The notes below the pieces were generated by a model that was given only the letters and a program-made list of their open reading frames with translations, had not been told where the DNA came from and did no database searches. A DNA stretch of 22,888 bases. Source: a virus. Location: the IMG/VR virus record IMGVR_UViG_3300021093_000382, positions 1 through 22,888 of that record; one strand, 5' to 3'. Of the stretch, positions 9,901-17,685 are shown piece by piece; position 1 is the first letter of the stretch; the number at the start of each line of letters is the position of its first letter. The translations under genes and the position numbers were made by a program.

Positions 9901-10388
9901 TTATAGCGTCAGGAGATACCGAAGAATTTAATAATGAATTTGTATTTAACACATTTATAGAAAGTGATCCATCACTTACTTCACCGGCAGAAAATAGATT
10001 TTTTATGTTATTTGGTAAAGATATCGCGGTTGATGCTGAAGGGTTTAGTAATACTTTAATCGATGAGGCTTTAAAAAACGCAGAGGTACAAGAAAAAGAA
10101 AATTGGAAATTTTATCTCGGAGAACAATTCTACGTAAAAGATGTTGGATTAGTTGATAATTACAATAAATCAAAGAAAATTGTAGATGATAGGATTAAAT
10201 CATTCAAGGATAACTTTTACACAAATAAATATAACACATATAACCCATATAACAAAAGTAAAACTAGAATACTTAATTATGAAACACAAAATCCGATTAT
10301 ACCACCAAACGACACTAATTTAAAAGATGTGTGGTCGGATCAAAATTCAGAATGGAATAAATTTAATTTGAAAAAAACATTTAATTAA
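3996..10388 (+). CDS. Giant baseplate structural protein with tandem repeats and OmpA-like domain (2130 aa)
   Basis: The 2130-aa protein is modular. Residues 58 to about 548 hold nine repeats of 52-56 aa (core YGNTVWYINNDQ). Residues about 572-680 form a helical, then mixed domain ending in SYIPGEYFDYPD. Residues about 1016-1105 have a tail-protein-like block (GGRIMWFPPYDLSFDES, then RPEPIYTYNNTSRKGNISW). Residues 1187-1205 are a Thr/Pro linker. Residues 1223-1445 look like an OmpA-family peptidoglycan-binding domain. Residues about 1609-1690 form another block (PVCVLRIGDFFHTKIVIDSL, then FDINPEGIGVQPMIADVSVS) that looks like a second tail-tube/hub-type fold. The rest, to 2130, is mainly helical. 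It lies between the tape measure and a gp53-like gene, so a baseplate or baseplate-tube-junction role is likely. No single T4 protein matches; it may combine several baseplate functions. Location in the virion is inferred. Confidence 0.75.
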   Translation: MESPLSFNSSENFRKKLLLRNLPPYKVENAFSTGDVPGVNDFVILDYAIIDSPKIEVVGDKQEKTLFTKNQYTPENKTYYGDMVLINLDLGTKTNEGEYGYPDSIGSSLEKIGDNQETLLYVKNLYGPVGLGTNYGETVTINNTLLSNTNLGNYGYPLTIGSKLETIGDNQEVIHKVRNVYKPFGLGDFGSSVWYINNDQNILTMGDGEYTITDTLNSYLYQIGNTQEVYHKVRNLYKPTTPEDYGNTVWYINNDQTIQSMGGGIYTIDDTINSYLYQIGNTQEIYHKVRNIYKPSSPQDYGNTVWYINNDQTIQTNGSGIYDIGDTINSNLFQIGNNQEVIHKVRNVYKPGSPLDYGNTVWYINNDQSLQTNGSGIYDISDTINSYLYLIGNSQETQLITKNKYTPENSTQYGEPRYNINNILTLGSNEGEYTYADTINSDLYTEGVYDRPLLIAINQYGPQNITNGSVDINQNLQTNSNEGEYGYPDSINSPLENISEIKENDAYVINKYVTGSGTYGNPELVTIDDLEIPNTGLPYANSDNTFIFLPSSYSPVSILLSNNPSGSDGSLSQDSALANLAAKQLQKEFKHRVALELLQQTLGRINVLDSSINPDTGQVSVEPNLDPFNAIGLLSGQVPIIARNHAITNPDLFLGQAINFAAKLAGTYSPYSYIPGEYFDYPDKKGSAIYNNPLSAIGGAIGSIFRAIQPKNQTASELFVEYTSVATRDLLYDQLRFNNFRPDYKIGKNLLAPKGKYYIGNRKSSINEIVSPDGELSESKIKGVATDGSPVFSYGKIGEEYEGTKISNLYAGLNTRPYFDGLNGVQAGFTWLSKDGKGGQNWMIPGDFAGPGASVFTDSSEFNFSNISSTYDPTKSTNYEFTENSILDVTQKLIDAGNRSNNKLQHVGNAINQVSKVFNDGYIELTKGSRVVRYTTKTSLPESERTAVPTGYEYCRVFTKDRPYYSFDELQKTDGITTEGRKFTNSIFDKTYNLNIAPWQNPGSTNIQNNKVKKYMFSLENLSWRTSNRPGYTYEDLPDCERGPNGGRIMWFPPYDLSFDESINTNWTDNTFLGRPEPIYTYNNTSRKGNISWKIVVDHPSIMNVILDRELENATPDSQITKVLDSFFAGCTKYDLYDLVKKYPMFTPNDVFEVLEEIIYPEDIVTVVENLPNENVENFTENNDIIPPTPTPTATPTPTPTGTGGIVSTEPPEPEDFNFKEPLFFFHNDFPDPNSSKITASKPYDQWLADYLALETKYLETGGSDGTRNFGKARDKIIKYNDASYVDYTNFIVNGSAELKQKYLDSYIDTRKTSVSEFFEYMQTEFEEIKQFLKEVCTAIKQGGKITFTLKSSASAVTNTGYNLTLSKRRIDAALKYISNFEFDGVKLKNELNKNLIVKQVPEGETTSILDPKYKFIQCNKDFKSNSNEGTVSVNAMACRRVRILDVKHEAPPAKPVDQPPPNTEESNPLEGRTFTEPEEETGTGTTVNTGTTKTDPPGYTTTRQKQDPIVKRTNKPRSDLTKRLARKLLTECNYFELVKQRDPMIYDGLKSKLKHFHPVFHSITPEGLNARLTFLQQCMRPGDTIPTVSKDGENFTLVYNDVTNSVFGAPPVCVLRIGDFFHTKIVIDSLSIKYEDGRFDINPEGIGVQPMIADVSVSFNFIGGHGLAGPVAKLQNALSFNYYANTEIYDERADATEDNETLAKYDAEILKDIKNQLGIQDDLNKQRTNDAGDTIGVIKTNDYDLTTQKAYGTISYQEIMKKMADDNKSYADAVIGNLEKINDNFLLGGLLISTKDRKYTEGLFDYLTGNTANDAYIYGKTDTIQNRIKLLVDKAKQDIDDGSCPLLPEVQYQNFSDSDIRKVKKELKKLIEKRGNDMLALLENCNSTIANEELKMIFTIDKLNFVTSKNDGYIAKNGSVVMYSLSGGTGVDPSSGGVTDTYSELVQDFLKIRSDLNEYNNKLYENKIIASGDTEEFNNEFVFNTFIESDPSLTSPAENRFFMLFGKDIAVDAEGFSNTLIDEALKNAEVQEKENWKFYLGEQFYVKDVGLVDNYNKSKKIVDDRIKSFKDNFYTNKYNTYNPYNKSKTRILNYETQNPIIPPNDTNLKDVWSDQNSEWNKFNLKKTFN
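4167..5642 (+). repeat. Nine in-frame tandem repeats of 52-56 codons
   Basis: Units begin at 4167, 4329, 4494, 4662, 4830, 4998, 5166, 5331 and 5487. Successive spacings are 162, 165, 168, 168, 168, 168, 165 and 156 bases. Each unit starts like IGNTQE and continues (V/I)xxKVRNxYKP, YGNTVWYINNDQ, GxYxIxDTINSYL. The central four or five copies are very similar in DNA as well as protein, while the outer ones are degenerate. This suggests recent copying in the middle of an older array. The pattern looks beta-rich, as in fibre or shaft segments. Confidence 0.9.
7662..8330 (+). other. OmpA-like peptidoglycan-binding domain inside the 2130-aa protein
   Basis: Residues 1223-1445 open with LFFFHNDFPDPNS, like the start of OmpA C-terminal domains ('lyFdnd.Pdp'). 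The core is ITFTLKSSASAVTNTGYNLTLSKRRIDAALKYI. The YNxxLSxRR piece (Y1362, N1363, R1369, R1370) lines up residue for residue with YNISLGERR of E. coli Pal. The end ACRRVRIL (R1440, R1441) matches the NRRV-type final strand. A helical insertion separates the first strand from the core, as I recall for some Bacteroidota OmpA proteins. The predicted role is binding the peptide part of peptidoglycan. Confidence 0.7.
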
Positions 10389-10389
10389 A

Positions 10390-10707
10390 ATGCAATATTA
10401 CGACAGATACCAAAATTTTCTAATAAATGGTAAACAAACAGTAGTACCATTTTTAAATTTACCTCCAAGATCAACGGATCAGAGATATGTTTTTAGAAGA
10501 AATCAAAGTAGACTTGATAAAATAAGTTATGAAAAATACGGTGCACCATATTTTGGTTGGTTAATAATGATGGCAAATCCTCTTTATGGTGGTTTAGAAA
10601 CGAATATACCTGACGGAACCATTTTAGTTATACCTTTTCCGCTAGTTGCGGCACTGCAAGACTACAAATCTGCATTGGATACACATATTTTTTATTATGG
10701 CAGATAA
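10390..10707 (+). CDS. gp53: Baseplate wedge protein, gp53/LysM-like
   Basis: The 105-aa protein has RLDKISYEKYGAPYFGWLIMMANPLYG (residues about 41-67), close to the 'LexIAxxxYGxxxYwwxIxxaN' pattern of LysM-type tail proteins and of T4 gp53. The following IPDGTILVIPFPL matches the closing strand of those domains. T4 gp53 is a wedge component that helps join wedges around the hub; it is longer (about 196 aa), so this is a minimal version. It starts 1 base after the stop of the 2130-aa gene, and its last 11 bases overlap the next gene's chosen ATG, which suggests translational coupling across the three baseplate genes. A P2 gpX-like tail protein is the main alternative. Confidence 0.65.
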   Translation: MQYYDRYQNFLINGKQTVVPFLNLPPRSTDQRYVFRRNQSRLDKISYEKYGAPYFGWLIMMANPLYGGLETNIPDGTILVIPFPLVAALQDYKSALDTHIFYYGR

Positions 10708-13700
10708 AAGACTAAAACAAACAAAAAAAATATACGTCGAAACAGAGTATGATAACATTATCGTTGTAAACCCTAATGAGATTTATGATGCTAATAACTT
10801 ACGTGCGCCAAGACTTGTTGATCATGAAGATTTAGTTTACTACGCTAATTTAGAAACATTTATAATCCCAAGAACAAAATTAGCTATAGGTGAAACATTT
10901 GACTCACCTGTTGTAAACACCACAATTGCCACTGTATTTGGTGGGGAAGAAGATTTAAAAATTAATTTTTTAAAACCAAAAGGTAAAACGGCTTTTGATA
11001 CAAGTTGGTCTGACCAGTTAACAGGATTTGAGTCAAGATTAGGTAAGGGAGCAAATCAAAAAACTGAAGAAGTTGTAACAATTGATGGTAAACCTAGATT
11101 CAAAAATTCCGTAGCAAAGTATGAAGATACTCAGATGTTGGGAATAAAATCTATTAGGGTTAACATAAAAGGAACGGGAGTCCCTGAAGTTAATATTGAA
11201 ATGACAGATATTCAAGGAAGGGCTCTTTTTGAACAAGGAGAAAATTCAATATACTCTGCCTTTTTTAATTTTCCTTATCCTTTATTTTATTTAACACTAA
11301 AAGGGTATTATGGTAAAGCTATTAGGTATAGATTATCATTATTATCTTTTAATGCTAGATTTGACGCAAACACTGGTAACTATGATATCAGTTTAAAACT
11401 TGTTGGTAAATTTACGGCACTTTTATTTGACACACCTTTACAGTATGCGGTTACCGCACCTAAAATGTATAACACAGAAATTACTTATAAAAATAATAAC
11501 AATACTACTGTACAAACAATTAACACATATAAGGGTAGACAAAAACTTGACGAGGTTTATGAGATTTATAAAAGAAAAGGATTAATACCGCAAGATTTTC
11601 CACCATTATCGATAGATGAATTTAAACAAAGAGTTGATGGATATACTACAAAATTATTAAAAGACGCTTCAGATAAAGGAGACTTCACACAATTAAATGA
11701 TATACAAGATTATAGAGAGTCACTATTTGGTTTAAGAAAAAGTGTTTATACCAACTCTTTAGAAAAATTCATAGATAAAAGTAGTTTTTACGTTAGCGGA
11801 AATCAAAAATTAATTTATTACCCTTTTAAGAAAGATATACAAGATCAAACAAAAGAAGATTATAAAACAAAAATTAATGAAAGAATAAAATATTATATAG
11901 AAAAATTAAACAATAATAAAACCTTTGGTAAAGGAGGTAAAAGAGAAATACCATTAAAAATAAAAGATAAAAATGACGTATTAAAAAAATTAGATTTTGA
12001 GGCGTGGATAAATAATGATGAGGATTTAAAAAATACATTTTTTTATAGATTTAACAAACCTGTTGATTTAACTACGGAAAATGGCGTCAAAGAGTTCGAA
12101 AAGTTTAAATTAGATGAAGATAAAAATAAACTTTTAAAAGAAAAAGTTTTAAATGAAAAGGGTGAGTGGGTTGAAGACAATGTAACATATTTTGTTTTTG
12201 GTGATAAGATAGTATCAGACGCTACATATGTACCTAATAGTTTTTTAGATGATATTGACGATGCTGAAAAAACTTTAAATACTAATGAAGAAGAGATAGA
12301 AAAAATATTATCACAAGTATTGGCTGATAGAGCCCTTAAAAATCCTCAGCAAGGGGGGTTAGGGTTTAAACCTACAATAAGAAATATTTTTGCAATTATT
12401 TTTGCAGGTGCCGATGCCTTTTATAGATTAATGGAGGATGTACATGAATCTGCTTGGGATGTAAGAGACGAACCTGCAAGATTATTAGCGGTAATACCAC
12501 CTGAAAAAAACTTTTCTGTCGACGCATTAAGAACTTTACAAACCTCTAGTGGTGAATTAAATAAAGACAATGTTGTGTATCCTTGGCCTTTATACTTTGT
12601 TAAAGAAAAACAAAAAGATCAAAGAGAAGTTTATACAATACAATATCCAGGGGATGCTAAAGTAATACAACAAACAAAAGGATACGATTACAGGTTATGG
12701 CCGGAAATTGGGTTTGTTGAGGCTTATTTAAAAGGTACTGTAGAAACATCAAAACCTGTTAGTGCAAATGTATACAATAACCCATCGGATTATAGTAAGT
12801 ATGTTTCCGCTAATGCCATCGAGTTCCCATTCAAAACAAAACCATACCAAGACTTAGTTGCAATACCTTTTTTTTATGAATTATTTGAAAGATCTTACCT
12901 ATCGTCATACTATACAAAATTTATTGGAGACGAAATATCAAAAAAACAAATAGATAAATTTTACGGTAATATTGAAAGTAGAAACATTGAAAATTCAATA
13001 GGAAATAATATTGAGTTAAATCAAATATTAAAAAATTATAAGTTTGATTACAATAGTTTTATATCATATCTTAAAAAGATATCAAACAATGGTAATGGTG
13101 AAAGTTGGCAAACATATATTAGAAGTAAATATAAGACAGAATATATTGATAATTTATTAAAAACAACAAATGACATATACAGTATAGATACTATTTCTAA
13201 TAGAAGTATTAAAATTTCTTCTGATTTGGAATTGGCTAAAAACCTAAAAGAATTTTTAGAAAGTACCGATTCATCTAAATTAAGTTTTTTAGATACTTAC
13301 CCATTTACTGATTTAAATTGGATAACAGGTAATACCTCAAATGGTAATTCAGTTGGAAACTTAGAACAATTTAATGACACGACTAAAACTTTTATTTATT
13401 TAGACGATAAAAAAACAATTGCAAGAATTAATGAAACCGAGAAATACAAAAAATTATCTCTTTTAAGTGATTTTAGGATTTTAGAAACCGCAAATCAACC
13501 ATACGTTTCAACAACAAACGCACAGATTAATAATCCTACCGTTCTTAAAAGCTTCTACAATAATAGAAAAATAAAAGATTTTTACCCAACTGAAAGTTAT
13601 GTTGATTATGGTAATTCATATTCTGGTAATCTTGGAACACAAATACAGACTACATCTTTATTAAATACCCCATATTTTATTAATGCCTTAATAAAAGGTG

Positions 13701-16700
13701 TTGATGATAATAAAACAAAAACAGATAACGCATTTACAACGTTAGGGTATTTATTTTTGAATTCATTACCATTAATAACGACTAAAGAAAAAATTAAATC
13801 TATTGATAATGGTTCATATACAGATTTAGATTATTTAGCGTCAACACTAAAAAAATACTCGTCAATACACCAAGTACCATATGCATGGGTTTTAAAGTAT
13901 GGTTCTATTTGGCATAGATACAAAAAATTTGTAAATGAAAATGTTGATATTTTAGATTCCGTTTGGAAAGATTTTGATTATGTGGGGGCGTATGATCCCG
14001 TAACATCAGCAACAACATTACAATATGTTATACCGGATTATAGCGGTAATAACCAAACGGTAGTTTTACAAAAAACTGAAAATTTCCCATTACCTTCAGT
14101 ACAATCCAAAGATTATCTTGGTACGGGGTTTTATCCAAAAGTTATTAATGCTGTTTATAACTTTGTAACAGAAAAAGATTTATTTACTGGATACACAACA
14201 ACTAATTTTCAAAATGCTTATAATAATGCAAATTTTAGATTAGGTAAAAATAATCAATCAAGTACATACTTAAACTTTGGGTTTGATACTTCAAATGTTG
14301 ATAGATCTTTACAAAAAACAAATTACTATAATTATGTAGAGTTGAGTGGATTAACACAACAATATATGATGTTGTTTCCATCTATGGGGGGTATACCTAT
14401 CGATCAATCAATTTATGAATGTGTAAATTCAAACAATAATTTAACTAAAGAATTATTTAATAATAAATCAGTTTATAATGGATCCGTTAGAAGTTTATGG
14501 TCAGCATCACACTTTGGGTATTTTGATAATTCTTTATTAAAAAAACCTGCACCGACACAATACTTAAAGTCGATAAAATTAAATACTGATGAACAAACAC
14601 CATTTGATTTAAAATCGGCACAATCAGAGTACGCCTCAATAGAGGAAATATTTTCAATTTTTACACCTGAAATGTTAGATAAATTCGAAGAACAGTTTAT
14701 TGGTTTTTGTAACTATAAACCACTATCAAAAAATCTAATATTAAAAGATGAAATCATTGATCCTTCTTATACTTCATCTAATAAAGTGGCAAACTCTGAA
14801 CAAAAAAGATTATATTCACAATTATTAAATTTATTTTTAGTAAATAAAACAGGTATTACTTTTGTAAACGAAGATGTTGATGGTAAGGCTTTAGGACAAA
14901 AACAAATGATAACTTTTAACTCATCTTTGAAAGAGTTTTTAAGTTTTGATTGTGTTTTAAAATTAGGAAATCCTGGAAATTTTGATAGAAGACTTTTTAA
15001 TTCTTTTTCTAATATTAAAGAATTTGTCCCCGAATTTGATAAATATGAATTTAAACCATACGTAAAAGGAACTTTACCCGGTGATGGAACTAATGTCACA
15101 CTTTTACAAAGCGTAACACAAAACCAAAACGCTTGGAACGCACTTAGAACATATTTGGGATTCTCATCAATACCTGGTGTAGATTATCCAGGACAACCAA
15201 GCCCAATATTTCCTTCGGTTACACCAACACCTACACCAACTTCCACAACCGCAGCGACATCAAATATAAGCATACCACTATCAACACATTACACTTTTCA
15301 GAGTTGTTGTAATTCAAATGAAATATTCAATGTTGTAATACCAAGTAATGTTTCACTTGGTTTAATTTCAAATGTTCTTGGTACTGGTACAACTTATGTT
15401 GAGGGTGAGGTTTATTATATAGAGGCTTTTGAATCATTTAACTCTTATCCTTATAATTTTTGTGCTAGAAAAATTGCGAATACAACAACATTTAGCCCAC
15501 CAAACCAATCGCAAACACTCTTTTTAATTAAAACGTATACATTGGATTATGATGAATATCCATACCCAAATGATACAAACGCCGCTGTTAAATGTATAAC
15601 ATATAAAATACCTAGCCAAAATTGTTTACAACTATCACAAACACAACAAAATCAAACGCCACAACAACAATTACCCGCAAATCAACCACAACCTATTGTA
15701 CCATTATCAGGAACACCAAAATCAACCGTGGCTGATTTCTTTATTGATAATGATATTGAGTTCACTGCGGATAATGTAAAATTGACATACCCGTTAATAA
15801 GATTATACTCACAGAAAAAATTACAGGATTCAAACTTAAATAAACAAACTTTTACAACATTAATAAATGATTTTTTAAATAGCCAAAAATCAATACAAGA
15901 AAAAATACTGAACCAAACATTTTTAAATTTAAATAAAAATTTAAGTAATATAACAGTTAATAATACCACAACAAATACCGTTACGGGGGATGTCGGAAAA
16001 TTAACACTATATAATACTCTTAAGGCTTTTAACGATAAATGGATTGCAGGTTCAGATTTAAAATACGTAACATTGTTTGAGGACTTTTTATTTATGGATA
16101 GGGCTAATAGTGATATTGGTGATACATATGTTGTGGATGTAGAAAAAGTTGTAAAAAGAATGGATACCACTAATAATCCTGATATGAACTTAATGTCATT
16201 GGTTAGTAACATTTTAAGTGATAATCAGTTTATGTTTTTTGCAATGCCAGCATATATAAACTTTTATGGTATACAATCTGCAGTTAGAAACGGGCAACCA
16301 ATAGATATAGAAATCCCTAACTCGATGTTTGGTACATACTTGGAAGTTGATTATACAAAATCAAGCCCTAAATTTTTATGTTTATATATGGGGAATCCTT
16401 CAGAATACCCAAAACCAAAAGAAAATTCATTTATAAGATTTGACGATGATAGTTTCGATTTAAGAATGCCTGATAATCCATTAAGGGTTTCTGACCCTAA
16501 CAGGGATTACTCTAAAACAAATAAGGTTGTAGGATTTAGCGTCGACTTTGGTATTCAGAACCAAAATATGTTTAAAAACTTAGATTTAGATATGTCTGAA
16601 ATGAAAAACACTTCAGAATCTTTTAAAGTTTTTGCAGACATTGGGGGGTCTGTTTCTGGTGACAAAGTAGCGCAACAATCAGTATCAATGTATAGTATTT

Positions 16701-17659
16701 ATAAATCAAGATCTTATAGTTGTGGTGTTGAGTCTATGGGTAATGCTATGATACAACCAACAATGTATTTTGTTTTAAGACATGTACCATTGTTTTATGG
16801 ACCATATTGGATTTACGAAGTTAATCATAATATTTCTGAAAATGGATTTACAACTAAATTTAAAGGAACAAGAATACCTAAATACAGTTTACCAAATGTT
16901 GATAATTTGTTAATTAACGTCAATGAAAAAATATTACAATCATATAAAGAAAAAATAAAGAAAACAAAAACCGATAAGGAAATAAAAGATGAGAGATTAG
17001 TTAATACTGATCCAACAATAACAATAACAAAAACAGGATTAGATAAATGTAAAGAAGTAACAAAATACACTACATTACCTTTTGTCGAGGTTAAACGAAC
17101 ACCGATTACCTTAGAAGAAATATTACCAATTATAAAATCATCAACAACGGATGTAAGATTAAGAACTTTATTATTGGTTATTGCTATAACAAGACCTGTT
17201 AACTCCTACGATAAAGATTTATCGCAAATAACCCCAATAAATAATAATTTTTATGAAATTTCAACAGAAACAAAACATAATGGTAGTTTAGATACATATT
17301 TAACTGAACAAACATGTGTTGATGTTGCTGGAACATCTAGAGTTTTTGCAAGCTTTACAGGAAACACAACTAGTAGTAATTTTATGGTTTCTTTTTATCA
17401 ATCAATGATACCATTAATTGAATCGTTAAAGACATTAAATGTAGATACAAATGAGTATAAACAATATGGTAAATCTTTAGCTCAATTATGTTTAACAACT
17501 TGGGACACCGCAGTTGCTTTTGGTCCTCCACCATTAAGTGCTGAACAAATAAAAAATGAAATAACAACAACAACTAATAGTGGTGTAATTAATACCTATA
17601 ATATTTATGTTAAGCTATTTACAGAATATTATGAATATTTTGTACTTAATCCTAATTAA
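10697..17659 (+). CDS. Giant baseplate hub-like structural protein (2320 aa)
   Basis: I chose the ATG at 10697 (MADKRLKQTKKIYVETEYDN). The in-frame ATG at 10646 would overlap the gp53-like gene by 62 bases and add an unlikely Cys/His/Trp-rich leader. Visible parts: residues about 139-255, a hub-like fold (PEVNIEMTDIQGRALFE, FFNFPYPLFYLTLKGYYGKA); about 547-690, a conserved-looking segment with NIFAIIFAGADAFYRLMEDV and YPWPLYFV; about 1060-1085, VPYAWVLKYGSIWHRYKKF; about 1509-1520, a Thr/Pro linker; about 1525-1645, a Cys-containing insert; about 1944-2065, a second hub-like domain (RSYSCGVESMGNAMIQPTMY, then VPLFYGPYWIYEVNHNIS) resembling gp27/gpD-type endings; about 2135-2320, a C-terminal domain with NNNFYEIS. 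Very large for a T4-type hub protein; it may merge hub, wedge and cell-wall functions. The exact role is inferred from position and fold-like patterns. Confidence 0.7.
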   Translation: MADKRLKQTKKIYVETEYDNIIVVNPNEIYDANNLRAPRLVDHEDLVYYANLETFIIPRTKLAIGETFDSPVVNTTIATVFGGEEDLKINFLKPKGKTAFDTSWSDQLTGFESRLGKGANQKTEEVVTIDGKPRFKNSVAKYEDTQMLGIKSIRVNIKGTGVPEVNIEMTDIQGRALFEQGENSIYSAFFNFPYPLFYLTLKGYYGKAIRYRLSLLSFNARFDANTGNYDISLKLVGKFTALLFDTPLQYAVTAPKMYNTEITYKNNNNTTVQTINTYKGRQKLDEVYEIYKRKGLIPQDFPPLSIDEFKQRVDGYTTKLLKDASDKGDFTQLNDIQDYRESLFGLRKSVYTNSLEKFIDKSSFYVSGNQKLIYYPFKKDIQDQTKEDYKTKINERIKYYIEKLNNNKTFGKGGKREIPLKIKDKNDVLKKLDFEAWINNDEDLKNTFFYRFNKPVDLTTENGVKEFEKFKLDEDKNKLLKEKVLNEKGEWVEDNVTYFVFGDKIVSDATYVPNSFLDDIDDAEKTLNTNEEEIEKILSQVLADRALKNPQQGGLGFKPTIRNIFAIIFAGADAFYRLMEDVHESAWDVRDEPARLLAVIPPEKNFSVDALRTLQTSSGELNKDNVVYPWPLYFVKEKQKDQREVYTIQYPGDAKVIQQTKGYDYRLWPEIGFVEAYLKGTVETSKPVSANVYNNPSDYSKYVSANAIEFPFKTKPYQDLVAIPFFYELFERSYLSSYYTKFIGDEISKKQIDKFYGNIESRNIENSIGNNIELNQILKNYKFDYNSFISYLKKISNNGNGESWQTYIRSKYKTEYIDNLLKTTNDIYSIDTISNRSIKISSDLELAKNLKEFLESTDSSKLSFLDTYPFTDLNWITGNTSNGNSVGNLEQFNDTTKTFIYLDDKKTIARINETEKYKKLSLLSDFRILETANQPYVSTTNAQINNPTVLKSFYNNRKIKDFYPTESYVDYGNSYSGNLGTQIQTTSLLNTPYFINALIKGVDDNKTKTDNAFTTLGYLFLNSLPLITTKEKIKSIDNGSYTDLDYLASTLKKYSSIHQVPYAWVLKYGSIWHRYKKFVNENVDILDSVWKDFDYVGAYDPVTSATTLQYVIPDYSGNNQTVVLQKTENFPLPSVQSKDYLGTGFYPKVINAVYNFVTEKDLFTGYTTTNFQNAYNNANFRLGKNNQSSTYLNFGFDTSNVDRSLQKTNYYNYVELSGLTQQYMMLFPSMGGIPIDQSIYECVNSNNNLTKELFNNKSVYNGSVRSLWSASHFGYFDNSLLKKPAPTQYLKSIKLNTDEQTPFDLKSAQSEYASIEEIFSIFTPEMLDKFEEQFIGFCNYKPLSKNLILKDEIIDPSYTSSNKVANSEQKRLYSQLLNLFLVNKTGITFVNEDVDGKALGQKQMITFNSSLKEFLSFDCVLKLGNPGNFDRRLFNSFSNIKEFVPEFDKYEFKPYVKGTLPGDGTNVTLLQSVTQNQNAWNALRTYLGFSSIPGVDYPGQPSPIFPSVTPTPTPTSTTAATSNISIPLSTHYTFQSCCNSNEIFNVVIPSNVSLGLISNVLGTGTTYVEGEVYYIEAFESFNSYPYNFCARKIANTTTFSPPNQSQTLFLIKTYTLDYDEYPYPNDTNAAVKCITYKIPSQNCLQLSQTQQNQTPQQQLPANQPQPIVPLSGTPKSTVADFFIDNDIEFTADNVKLTYPLIRLYSQKKLQDSNLNKQTFTTLINDFLNSQKSIQEKILNQTFLNLNKNLSNITVNNTTTNTVTGDVGKLTLYNTLKAFNDKWIAGSDLKYVTLFEDFLFMDRANSDIGDTYVVDVEKVVKRMDTTNNPDMNLMSLVSNILSDNQFMFFAMPAYINFYGIQSAVRNGQPIDIEIPNSMFGTYLEVDYTKSSPKFLCLYMGNPSEYPKPKENSFIRFDDDSFDLRMPDNPLRVSDPNRDYSKTNKVVGFSVDFGIQNQNMFKNLDLDMSEMKNTSESFKVFADIGGSVSGDKVAQQSVSMYSIYKSRSYSCGVESMGNAMIQPTMYFVLRHVPLFYGPYWIYEVNHNISENGFTTKFKGTRIPKYSLPNVDNLLINVNEKILQSYKEKIKKTKTDKEIKDERLVNTDPTITITKTGLDKCKEVTKYTTLPFVEVKRTPITLEEILPIIKSSTTDVRLRTLLLVIAITRPVNSYDKDLSQITPINNNFYEISTETKHNGSLDTYLTEQTCVDVAGTSRVFASFTGNTTSSNFMVSFYQSMIPLIESLKTLNVDTNEYKQYGKSLAQLCLTTWDTAVAFGPPPLSAEQIKNEITTTTNSGVINTYNIYVKLFTEYYEYFVLNPN

Positions 17660-17663
17660 GATA

Positions 17664-17675
17664 TATTTATATAAA
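17664..17675 (+). promoter_or_regulatory. TATTTATATAAA motif, candidate promoter element
   Basis: TATTTATATAAA lies 10 bases before the ATG at 17686. A near-identical CATTTATATAAA (18631-18642) precedes the gp32-like gene. This form differs from the TATTTATAAATA palindromes before two structural genes. Confidence 0.3.
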
Positions 17676-17685
17676 AAATAAAAAT

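Noticed and set aside
10646-10696. Longer start for the 2320-aa protein (ATG at 10646)
   Set aside because: It would overlap the gp53-like gene by 62 bases and add an atypical MRHCKTTNLHW leader. The ATG at 10697 gives MADKRLKQ with a short 11-base overlap, like the other tightly packed genes.
15682-16212. Minus-strand ORF of 176 aa, hydrophobic
   Set aside because: It lies wholly inside the 2320-aa gene. Its hydrophobic composition is expected from the antisense of Asn/Lys-rich AT-rich coding sequence; no separate promoter or neighbour supports it.
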